NCBI GenBank assembly: GCA_009823505.1
Contig: VZQC01006713.1
Coordinates: forward strand, 466,496 to 530,495
Source: Rhizomys pruinosus
Taxonomy: Eukaryota; Chordata; Mammalia; Rodentia; Spalacidae
Reading direction: 5' to 3'
Length of the DNA stretch: 64,000 bases
A program made the translations under genes and the position numbers. A model generated the notes under the pieces. The model was given only the letters and a program-made list of their open reading frames with translations, was not told the origin of the DNA and searched no databases. The first letter of the stretch is position 1. Every line of letters begins with the position of its first letter. Of this stretch, positions 46,935 through 57,244 are shown piece by piece.

Positions 46935-47466
46935 TGTTGTTGAGCCCTACAGGCTCTCGAAAAGCATGGCCTATTGGAAATCTGTAAGCCTGGCTCGAGT
47001 CTCACTGACTGTCCCCCTCCTACTGAATAACTTCAGCAAAAGAGTTATGTAAACCACTGTAACTACAATGGTCTCTATGACCACGAACTGAAAAGGGGAG
47101 GGAGAAAAAGGGGAATTCTGATAGGCTCAGAGGTACTTCCCTACTCATGGACAGCTCGCGGTCAGTACCTGTTTCCCATTAAAATATATGGAATAATCAT
47201 TACATACAGCCTGCGTGCTACCTGGCCCTTTGAAACAATTGGCTGCCTGCTTGGCACCATGGAAACCCCTTTGTGGTTTTTGCCTTCATCAACTGCTGTG
47301 TTGCCCACAATAAATGAGACCTTGCTGACTTGGCTCCCCGCTGGTTCTGATTGTCTCTTGGGACAGGGAGGCTGGGGAAACAGGCCAGCGGACACACCTG
47401 ACCCTCCCCGATCCAGCCAGTCCCATGGGCCCAGGGCTGGCTAAGACCCCCGGTGCAACTCCCGCA
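46935..47466 (+). repeat. Provirus 2 3' LTR
   Basis: It starts TGTTGTTGAG, three bases longer at the start than the 5' LTR, and ends CCCGCA followed by TATTCA. CAATAAA lies at about 47310. Substitutions against the 5' LTR are scattered, several at CpG sites. Confidence 0.92.
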
Positions 47467-47472
47467 TATTCA

Positions 47473-48039
47473 TATGTTCAACTGGCATGTAATACGGCTC
47501 TTTTAATTATATACTATAGAAAATAAATAATTTACCTTATTTCTAGAGTATAATGAATGCAGTAGTGGTTAAATTGGGAGAAAAACTACCCTACTATGAC
47601 ACACATACAAAAAAATAAAGAAGAATAGAGAAGCCAAAAAAGAGAAGTAGTTGAAGAAAATAAATTACATGAATCTTACTGGAAAATTGAAGCTTAAAAT
47701 TTTGAATTCAAAATATAATAATTTAATTTTAAGTCACAATATTCATCTTTGTGTTCTGGCATTAAATTCTCCTTGAAGGGAGGTGTCTTACATGGAGTGA
47801 TGAAATCATGATGAGGCATAATGTCACATTAACTAATTATAATATTTTCTGTGATGCTTACAGTTTGATACCTATACATTAAAACATTGAGGAAATGAAT
47901 GGTATTGTTAACAGAAAAATCATTAACTACATTAATTTTTTGATAAAGATGATTTTGAATTTAAATTTTAAAGGAGCAATACATAGACATTAATTTTTCA
48001 AATCCTTGTACCTATAATATATGCTCATGATTTTCAGAA
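47473..48039. other. AT-rich, no recognised feature
   Basis: No gene or repeat body recognised. It ends where L1 leader sequence begins. Confidence 0.4.
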
Positions 48040-48359
48040 CCTCATAAGAAATACCTATCAAAGGATAGAGGATCTTCCAAGACCACCTGAAGGACAGACG
48101 TGTCCAGGGGATTCTTTGGAGAAACTTCAGAACAGAAAAGGAAGAGTGAGTTAGACTTCCAATAGAAAGCCTAAAACTTAGATAAGTCAACCCTCCATAA
48201 GCAAGGAGAAAAGGAGAAAAACAAATAAATCAAACAATAAATGAAGGCATCTGAAGGAGGCAAGCAAAGCAAGTCTTCAAAACAGTGAAGAGGCATTTGG
48301 AATTCACATTGGAATACAGGCAAAGAGAAACCCATATGCTAGGGATACAAAGAAGAGAC

Positions 48360-48550
48360 AACATGGGAAAGGTGCAGAATAATTCCACACCAAGTTCTAC
48401 AAATCCTGTGGAATATTCCTACAGTGGGATCCCCTGGGGATGGCCCAGGACACAGATATTAGAAATAAAATTGGGAACATACTTAAAGAAGTCCAAGAGA
48501 GTACAAAGAGCAAATCAAAGAATTAAGAAAAGAGAATGAAAAACAAAGAA

Positions 48551-48606
<56 letters not shown>

Positions 48607-49493
48607 TCTGGAAGGATGTGGAAACACTGAAAAGATCCCATGTTGAAAAAGTTAAGGAAACTAACCAATTAAGCAAAGTGATACAGGAAGCGATTGAGAA
48701 GCTCCAAAAGGAAGTGGAAATACTAAATAAATCAGAAGGTGAACTGCAAAAGGAAATCAAACACTCATTCAATCAAGAAGAAAGGAATGGAAAAAGCCTC
48801 AGAAGCAGAATGGAGGAAGAAGAACAAAGAATATCAGACCTGGAAGATAACACAGAACAACTAAAAACCTCAAGTAAAGATTATGAAAAATTTAAAAATA
48901 CACAAAAGTGGACCAACAAGGAACTGTGGGGCACTATGAAAAGATCAAATCTCCACATCATAGGAATAGAGAAAGGAGATGAATCCCAAGAGAATGGTAT
49001 TGATAAGATCTTCAACAGAATAATAGATGAAAGTTTCCCCAGACTAAAAAAAGAAAAACCAATACAAATGCAAGAAACACATAGAACTCCAAACAGACAA
49101 AATCAGAAAAGAAACTCACCACGTCATATCATAGTTAAAACGCTAGATGCCCAAAATGAAGACAAAACTCTTAAAGCCACAAGAGAAAAACAAGTGACCA
49201 ATAAGGGGAAACCTATCAGAATTATAACGGACTTCTCAGAGCAAACTATGAAAGCAAGAAGAACGTGGAGCAAAGCATTCCCTGTGTTAAAAGATTATAG
49301 ATGCCAACCCAAGTTAACATACCCGGCAAAAATGTCGATTATAGTTGAAGGAGAGAGAAAAATTTTCCATGACATAAACAAGATGAAAGAATACATGTCT
49401 GGAACAACAACCCTTCAGAGAGTATTTGAACCAATTCAAAGAACAGAAGTAAGAAGCAACCAACCCCAGGCACCAGAAAAGAGAAATCAATAA
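48360..49493 (+). pseudogene. L1 ORF1, one stop before a long open frame
   Basis: ORF1p is the L1 RNA-binding chaperone. ATG 48360 (MGKVQNNSTPSSTNP) is in frame with the 291-codon stretch at 48618-49493; one TGA at 48537 and an AG repeat lie between. The coiled coil is at about residues 1-95 of the open part (KVKETNQLSKVIQEAIEKLQ), the RRM begins at MKRSNLHIIGIEKG, and the C-terminal domain contains SPRHIIVKTLDAQNEDK and ARRTWSKAFPVLK. This is the most complete ORF1 in the window. An internal start could yield an N-truncated protein, but nothing shows it is made. Confidence 0.85.
48554..48602. repeat. AG microsatellite in ORF1 coiled coil
   Basis: About 24 AG units, in frame as alternating Arg-Glu codons. 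It sits where the 4926 copy has its 130-bp coiled-coil duplication, i.e. the length-variable part of rodent ORF1. Confidence 0.95.
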
Positions 49494-49539
49494 AAGCATA
49501 ACTGCAGAAGTAGAAACCTAAACCAAAACCGCAAAAGGA

Positions 49540-52500
49540 TAATAAGGAGAAAGGAAGCAACACAAACCTATCAGTCATAACCTTAAATATTGATGGACTA
49601 AATTCTCCAATCAAAGGACTGGGAGATTAGATTAGGAAATATGCTGTATACAAGAAATGCATATTACCTTAAATGACAGGCACCACCTTAAAGTGAAAGG
49701 ATGGAAAAAAATATCCCAAGCAAATGGTACCAAAAAGAAAACAGGTGTTGCTATTTTAATATCAGACAAAATAGACTTCAATGTAAAATAAATCAGAAAA
49801 GACAAACAAGGCCATTACAATTTTATGAAAGGAAAAATTCACCAAGAAGATTTCACAATTATGAATAAATATGCACCAATCTCTGGTGCACCAAAATTTA
49901 TAAAGACAATTCTCCAGTACCACAAGGCACAAATTGATCCCACTAGACTCATAATAGGAGAATTCAATACCCCACTAAACCGTTTGGACTGGTCAACAAG
50001 ACAAAGAATAAACAGAGAGACATCTGAACTGAACAATATGATACACCAAATGGACCTACAGACATCTACTGAATATTCAACCCTAATACCAGAGAATGCA
50101 GTTTCTACTCAGCACCCAATGTAACAGTCTCAAAAATCGACCACATACTGGGACACAGAAGAAACCTCCACAAATACAAAAAGGTTGAAATTAACAGGAC
50201 AAAGAATAAACAGAAAGACATCGGAACTGAACAATATTATACACCAAATGGACCTACAGACATCTACTGAATATTCAACCCTAATACCAGAGAATGCAGG
50301 TTCTACTCAGCACCCCATGTAACAGTCTCAAAAATAGACCACATACTGGGACACAGAAGAAACCTCCACAAATACAAAAAGTTGAAATAATTTCATGCAT
50401 TCTATCAGACCACAGTGCAAGAAAGCTCAATATCAACACCAGGATCATCCCTACTATCTACAAGAACACTTGGAGACTAAACAACACATTCTTGAATATG
50501 AATGGGTCAAGGAAGAGATAAAGAAAGAAATAAAATCATTCCTGGAACTGAATGACAATGATAATACAACACAACAAATCCTATGGGATAGTTTAAAAGC
50601 AGTCCTAATGGTGTTTATAGCCCTGGGCACCTACATTAGAAAAACAGAAAGAGCATAAGTGAACGATCTAACACTACAGCTAAAATCACATGAGAGGCAA
50701 CAATAGATGAACCCTAAACACAACAGACAGGAAGAAATAACAAAAATCAGAACAAAAATTAATGAAATAGAAAAAAAGAAAACAATACAAAAAAATTAAT
50801 GAATCCAAAAGTTAGTTCTTTGAAAGAATAAACAAGATAGACAGACATCTAGCCCAGTTAACGAAAAGAAAGAAGGAACAACTCCAAGTCAATACAATCC
50901 ATGATTAAAAGGGAAATATCACAACAGACCATGAAAAGATCCAGAAAATCATAAGGGAATACTTCAAAAACCTATAATCTACCAAGTTTGAAAACCTAGA
51001 AGAAATGGATGAATATCTGAAATCCTGTGAATCACCAAAGCTCAACCAAGAAGAGATCCACAGCTTAAACAGACTGATAATACATGAAGAAATTGAAGAT
51101 GTGATAGGTAACCTCCCAACTAAAAAAAGCCCAGGTCCAGATGGTTTCACGGGAGAATTCTATAAAACATTTCCAAAAGACTTACAACCATTATTACAGA
51201 AATTGTTTAGAAGGATACAATGAGAGGGAATTCTCCTAAATTCCTTCTATGAAGCCAGCATCACTCTATTACCAAAACCAGGCAAAGATACAACTGAAAA
51301 GGAGAACTATAGACCCATCTCATTAATGAACACAGATGCCAAAATTCTTAACAGGATACTGGCCAATCGCATACAGACCCACATCAAGAAGATCATCCAT
51401 CATGACCAAGTTGGATTCATACCAGAGATGCAGAGATGATTCAACATATGAAAATCAAAAAAATATCATCAAGCAAATAAATGGACTGAAAGACAAAAAC
51501 CACACCATCATCCTGATTGACACATAAAAAGCCTTTGACAAATTCCAGCATCCCTTCATGTTTAAAGTCCTAGAAGGAATTGGATTGGAGGGATCATTCG
51601 TCAATGTAATCAAAGCCATATACAGGAAACCCACAGCCAATATCATCCTAAATAGGGAATCTACAGAAGCACTGCCATTAAAGGTAGGAACTCGGCAAGG
51701 CTGCCCCCATCACCACTCCTCTTCAATATAGTGCTTGAAACACTTGATAGGGCAATAAGGCAAGAAAAGGAAATTAAAGGAGTACTAACTGGAAAAAAGG
51801 AAGTCAAGCTATCCCTTTTTGCTGATGATATGATTCTTTATTTAATGGATGCTAAAATCTCCATCAGAAAACTCCTAGAAACCATTAAGATCTTCAATTA
51901 GTGGCAGGATACAAAATTAACCTAGAAAAATCAGTAGCCTTTCTTTATACCAACAACAAGCAACCGAAGAAGGAATACAAGGATACCTTCCCACTCACAA
52001 TAGCCTCAAAAACAATAAAATACCTAGGATCAAACCTAACCAAAAATCTCTACAACAAAAATTTTAAACCCTTGAAGAACGAAATTGAAGAAGACATCAG
52101 AAGATGGAAAAACGTCCCATGCTCATGTATTGGGAAAATTAACATAGTAAAAATGTCCATTCTACCCAAACTCTTGTATAGATTTAATTCAATCCCAATC
52201 AAAATCCCCATGATTTTCTTCACAGACTTGGAAAAAAGTCCTTCATTTCATTTGGAAAACAAATACCAAGAAAAGCCAAAACAACCCTGAGTGAAAAGAG
52301 CAATACAGGGGGGTGGTCTCTATACCAGACTTCAAAGTATATTACAGGGCTATAGTCATAAAAACAGTTTGGTACTGGCACAAAACCAGGCCTGTTAACC
52401 AATGGAATATAACTGAAGATTCAACTTGAGCACATATAATTTCTGCCATCTCATAATTGTCAAGGGGGCCAAGAAGACACAATGGAGAAAAAACAGCATC

Positions 52501-53010
52501 TTCAGCAATTGTAGGCAAAACAGGATCACCACTTGTAGAATAATGAAATTAAACCCCTACCTCTCACCCTGTACAAAAGTCAGCTCCAGAAGGATTAAAG
52601 ACCTCAATGTGAATCCTCAAAAACTGAAGGCGATAGAAGAAAAATTTGGCAGCAGACTACAAGACATAGGCGTAGAAAAAGACTTCCTAAATCAGACAGC
52701 AGCTGCACAAGAATTATGGTTGACAATTGACAAATGGGCCCTCATTAAACTCAAAAGCTTCTGTACATCAAAAGAAACAATCAAGGAAGTGAAGAGAAAT
52801 CCCACAGAGTGGGAGGAAAACTTCCCTGCAGAAACATCTGACAAAGCTTTGATTTCCAGAATATATAAACTACACAAAAGACAAAGATGAAAGAAAACAA
52901 ATGACCTACTCAATAGATGGAGCAAAGATCTGAACAGAGACTTTGCAAGTGAGGAATTAGAAATGGCTGAGAAACATCTTAAGAAGTATTCAACACCTTT
53001 TTTTAAATTT
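49540..53010 (+). pseudogene. L1 ORF2 pseudogene
   Basis: Endonuclease begins near 49575 (SVITLNIDGLNSPIKG). A 198-bp direct duplication sits inside it (about 49992-50189 and 50190-50387). The SDHSA block is near 50405. The RT domain holds 'KKSPGPDGFTGEFYKTFP' near 51125, the GTRQGCP-type block near 51690 and FADDMILY near 51818. The C-terminal domain ends near 52890 (ISRIYKLHKRQR). Many stops and frameshifts prevent a complete protein. Confidence 0.85.
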
Positions 53011-53079
53011 ATATATCTAGACACGTGTCCCCCACCCTATCTCCCCACCCCACCAGAGCTCATGCATTCTGCCAAACAT

Positions 53080-53352
53080 GTGATTCGCTATTCCAACAAC
53101 CTCCATTTCACAAATAAGCTTTACTGATGAGGAAGAACTGAGAGCTGCAACAATCTCTGGGTATAAACATTGTATTGAGAGAGCAGGACAATATTATGAA
53201 TACTTAGCAAAAGAGTAATAATAGTAACAACACTTACAGACTATGAGCTCTCAATCCATGGCTCCAGGGCAAGATTTGCAGTAATACATATGTCAAGTTT
53301 GTCTTCATTCTAACGAAAAAGTAGTTGGTTACCCACATAGCATTTCTGGCAT
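53080..53352. other. Unassigned sequence between L1 and LTR
   Basis: No gene recognised. It repeats exactly in the second duplication copy (about 55884-56156). Confidence 0.5.
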
Positions 53353-53612
53353 TGTTGCACCCGTGGGCATGCTTTGCCTTGTCACGAACCCCTTCGTCCA
53401 GCGAAAGAAGACACAACACGAGAGCGATCTTCCTCGAGCAGTTTATTCGGGTACCCTTACATCCGCTCTCTCTCTGTCCCTTCCTGGTTCACCACCTATA
53501 AGGCATGTCACAACCAATCGACTTCCACCACGTGGGTCTCAAGGATAGGGTATCTCTATGCGGAACAGAGGGCTTCAGCAAAGCCAAACCAAATAAGGAC
53601 ATGTTTGCTGCA
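53353..53612 (-). repeat. IAP-like LTR, cut by the duplication junction
   Basis: Identical, apart from single-base changes, to the first 260 bases of 56157-56494. The part that would be U3 start on the minus strand is missing because the duplication begins there. Confidence 0.8.
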
Positions 53613-56416
53613 AAGTTAGTTCTTTGAAAGAATAAACAAGATAGACAGACATCTAGCCCAGTTAACGAAAAGAAAGAAGGAACAACTCCAAGTCAATACA
53701 ATCCATGATTAAAAGGGAAATATCACAACAGACCATGAAAAGATCCAGAAAATCATAAGGGAATACTTCAAAAACCTATAATCTACCAAGTTTGAAAACC
53801 TAGAAGAAATGGATGAATATCTGAAATCCTGTGAATCACCAAAGCTCAACCAAGAAGAGATCCACAGCTTAAACAGACTGATAATACATGAAGAAATTGA
53901 AGATGTGATAGGTAACCTCCCAACTAAAAAAAGCCCAGGTCCAGATGGTTTCACGGGAGAATTCTATAAAACATTTCCAAAAGACTTACAACCATTATTA
54001 CAGAAATTGTTTAGAAGGATACAATGAGAGGGAATTCTCCTAAATTCCTTCTATGAAGCCAGCATCACTCTATTACCAAAACCAGGCAAAGATACAACTG
54101 AAAAGGAGAACTATAGACCCATCTCATTAATGAACACAGATGCCAAAATTCTTAACAGGATACTGGCCAATCGCATACAGACCCACATCAAGAAGATCAT
54201 CCATCATGACCAAGTTGGATTCATACCAGAGATGCAGAGATGATTCAACATATGAAAATCAAAAAAATATCATCAAGCAAATAAATGGACTGAAAGACAA
54301 AAACCACACCATCATCCTGATTGACACATAAAAAGCCTTTGACAAATTCCAGCATCCCTTCATGTTTAAAGTCCTAGAAGGAATTGGATTGGAGGGATCA
54401 TTCGTCAATGTAATCAAAGCCATACACAGGAAAAGCACAGCCAATATCATCCTAAATAGGGAATCTACAGAAGCACTGCCATTAAAGGTAGGAACTCGGC
54501 AAGGCTGCCCCCATCACCACTCCTCTTCAATATAGTGCTTGAAACACTTGATAGGGCAATAAGGCAAGAAAAGGAAATTAAAGGAGTACTAACTGGAAAA
54601 AAGGAAGTCAAGCTATCCCTTTTTGCTGATGATATGATTCTTTATTTAATGGATGCTAAAATCTCCATCAGAAAACTCCTAGAAACCATTAAGATCTTCA
54701 ATTAGTGGCAGGATACAAAATTAACCTAGAAAAATCAGTAGCCTTTCTTTATACCAACAACAAGCAACCGAAGAAGGAATACAAGGATACCTTCCCACTC
54801 ACAATAGCCTCAAAAACAATAAAATACCTAGGATCAAACCTAACCAAAAATCTCTACAACAAAAATTTTAAACCCTTGAAGAACGAAATTGAAGAAGACA
54901 TCAGAAGATGGAAAAACGTCCCATGCTCATGTATTGGGAAAATTAACATAGTAAAAATGTCCATTCTACCCAAACTCTTGTATAGATTTAATTCAATCCC
55001 AATCAAAATCCCCATGATTTTCTTCACAGACTTGGAAAAAAGTCCTTCATTTCATTTGGAAAACAAATACCAAGAAAAGCCAAAACAACCCTGAGTGAAA
55101 AGAGCAATACAGGGGGGTGGTCTCTATACCAGACTTCAAAGTATATTACAGGGCTATAGTCATAAAAACAGTTTGGTACTGGCACAAAACCAGGCCTGTT
55201 AACCAATGGAATATAACTGAAGATTCAACTTGAGCACATATAATTTCTGCCATCTCATAATTGTCAAGGGGGCCAAGAAGACACAATGGAGAAAAAACAG
55301 CATCTTCAGCAATTGTAGGCAAAACAGGATCACCACTTGTAGAATAATGAAATTAAACCCCTACCTCTCACCCTGTACAAAAGTCAGCTCCAGAAGGATT
55401 AAAGACCTCAATGTGAATCCTCAAAAACTGAAGGCGATAGAAGAAAAATTTGGCAGCAGACTACAAGACATAGGCGTAGAAAAAGACTTCCTAAATCAGA
55501 CAGCAGCTGCACAAGAATTATGGTTGACAATTGACAAATGGGCCCTCATTAAACTCAAAAGCTTCTGTACATCAAAAGAAACAATCAAGGAAGTGAAGAG
55601 AAATCCCACAGAGTGGGAGGAAAACTTCCCTGCAGAAACATCTGACAAAGCTTTGATTTCCAGAATATATAAACTACACAAAAGACAAAGATGAAAGAAA
55701 ACAAATGACCTACTCAATAGATGGAGCAAAGATCTGAACAGAGACTTTGCAAGTGAGGAATTAGAAATGGCTGAGAAACATCTTAAGAAGTATTCAACAC
55801 CTTTTTTTAAATTTATATATCTAGACACGTGTCCCCCACCCTATCTCCCCACCCCACCAGAGCTCATGCATTCTGCCAAACATGTGATTCGCTATTCCAA
55901 CAACCTCCATTTCACAAATAAGCTTTACTGATGAGGAAGAACTGAGAGCTGCAACAATCTCTGGGTATAAACATTGTATTGAGAGAGCAGGACAATATTA
56001 TGAATACTTAGCAAAAGAGTAATAATAGTAACAACACTTACAGACTATGAGCTCTCAATCCATGGCTCCAGGGCAAGATTTGCAGTAATACATATGTCAA
56101 GTTTGTCTTCATTCTAACGAAAAAGTAGTTGGTTACCCACATAGCATTTCTGGCATTGTTGCACCCGTGGGCATGCTTTGCCTTGTCACGAACCCCTTCG
56201 TCCAGCGAAAGAAGACACAACACGAGAGCGATCTTCCTCGAGCAGTTTATTCGGGTACCCTTACATCCGCTCTCTCTCTGTCCCTTCCTGGTTCACCACC
56301 TATAAGGCATGTCACAACCAATTGACTTCCACCACGTGGGTCTCAAGGATAGGGTATCTCTATGCGGAACAGAGGGCTTCAGCAAAGCCAAACCAAATAA
56401 GGACATGTTTGCTGCA
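53613..56416 (+). repeat. 2,804-bp tandem duplication, copy 2
   Basis: By eye it differs from copy 1 at only a few sites: changes at about 54424 and 54434-54435 and a C/T at 56323. The junction (53612/53613) joins LTR sequence to L1 ORF2 sequence, with at most one base of homology. All ORF2 pieces here are duplicates, not independent genes. Confidence 0.97.
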
Positions 56417-56494
56417 TGGAGCGCTCACCCCCGTGGGGGTGAGAGGCGGAAACTGGCGACATCTTTGAGGCGCGGCACTCCGCAGCTCCCAACA
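56157..56494 (-). repeat. Solo IAP-like ERV2 LTR
   Basis: This 338-bp segment reads TGTTGGGAGCTGCGG at its start on the minus strand and ends GTGCAACA, giving TGTTG/CAACA inverted ends. It has AATAAA on the minus strand near 56250, with a CpG-rich U3. The size and start resemble IAP LTRs. I do not find a 6-bp target duplication (flanks TGGCAT and TTGCCT). Confidence 0.75.
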
Positions 56495-57244
56495 TTGCCT
56501 ATCTATCTGATCATTAGCAACAAGGACTTTTCCTATATGTTTTTGTATACCCAAGAGGATTGACAATAGTATGCCCTGGTTTGGGTGCATATAGGGCCTC
56601 CCTTATTACAAAATATTATTAAAAGGTGAAAATCATGCCATTTTTATAATTGACAATGTACAGAATTTTTATTGCATTTTGCTTTTGTACATTTTATTGA
56701 ATTTTTGTAATATCTATACTGTATTACTTGATGGTATTTAGATCCATTCCTCTGTCTATGCCTCCCCTTATTATCTCCACCCAACTTAATGTACTCATAT
56801 ATAAATATATATTAATATGTATTTATAATATATGTGTATATGCACATATATACATACGTATTGAGCCCTATACAGGAGTCTAATTTTTCTCCCCAAATGT
56901 CCTTTAGTGTGAGGCCATCTACCACAACTTTCTTAACATGCCAGGAATCAAAGGTTTGAAAGAGAGTGCTCCCCCTTCCAGTATCCATCTACGCAATTCC
57001 TGTAAGTGAAGTTAGAGTTTCTTACCCACCTTATGTCTATGTTGGAATTTTTTTGTTTGTTTGAGATTATATGGGAGTTGGGCATGCTGTCACCATTGTG
57101 AGTCCATATGAGTACTTAATGACATGTCTGGAAAACTGGTTAATTGTGATCTTCCACCAACTATGGTTCTTACAATCTTCCCACACCTTCTTCAGCAATG
57201 AGCACTGAGCTTTGAGAACAGAAATTTGATATAGGAGTCTTTCA
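56495..57244. other. AT-rich, no recognised gene
   Basis: It contains TA-rich microsatellite-like sequence at about 56795-56860. The 56880-57240 part may be an old reversed L1 3' UTR, but I cannot show this firmly. Confidence 0.4.

Larger units (their letters stand above)
37281..47466 (+). mobile_element. Provirus 2: type D-like betaretrovirus, defective
   Basis: Two ~530-bp LTRs (37281-37809 and 46935-47466) and a perfect 6-bp target duplication TATTCA (37275-37280, 47467-47472) bound it. Gag and Pol are betaretrovirus-like, Env is of the type D/gamma kind (CWLC in SU, LQNQRGLDLL in TM), and a CTE-like block lies after env. This combination is that of simian type D viruses. A B2 sits in gag, a complete LTR retroelement (40879-42955) and a second B2 lie in pol, and each gene has stops or frameshifts. 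The viral part without insertions is about 7.6 kb. Confidence 0.92.
48040..53010 (+). mobile_element. L1 element with the best-preserved ORF1
   Basis: The leader (48040-48359) aligns with 4696-4925. ORF1, ORF2 and a broken 3' end follow. No 5' monomers are present, so it is 5'-truncated or monomer-less. ORF2 sequence ends near 53010, where a short inverted L1 3' UTR piece follows (about 53000-53080). Its last 2.2 kb lie in the 2,804-bp tandem duplication. Confidence 0.85.
50809..53612 (+). repeat. 2,804-bp tandem duplication, copy 1
   Basis: It spans L1 ORF2 from the end of the endonuclease, an inverted L1 3' UTR scrap, unassigned sequence (53080-53350) and the first part of an IAP-like LTR (53353-53612). 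It is followed head-to-tail by copy 2 at a constant offset of 2,804. Confidence 0.97.

Noticed and set aside
50905..55828. Minus-strand ORFs of 81-110 codons repeated at 2,804-bp spacing
   Set aside because: They are antisense shadows of L1 ORF2 in the two duplication copies.
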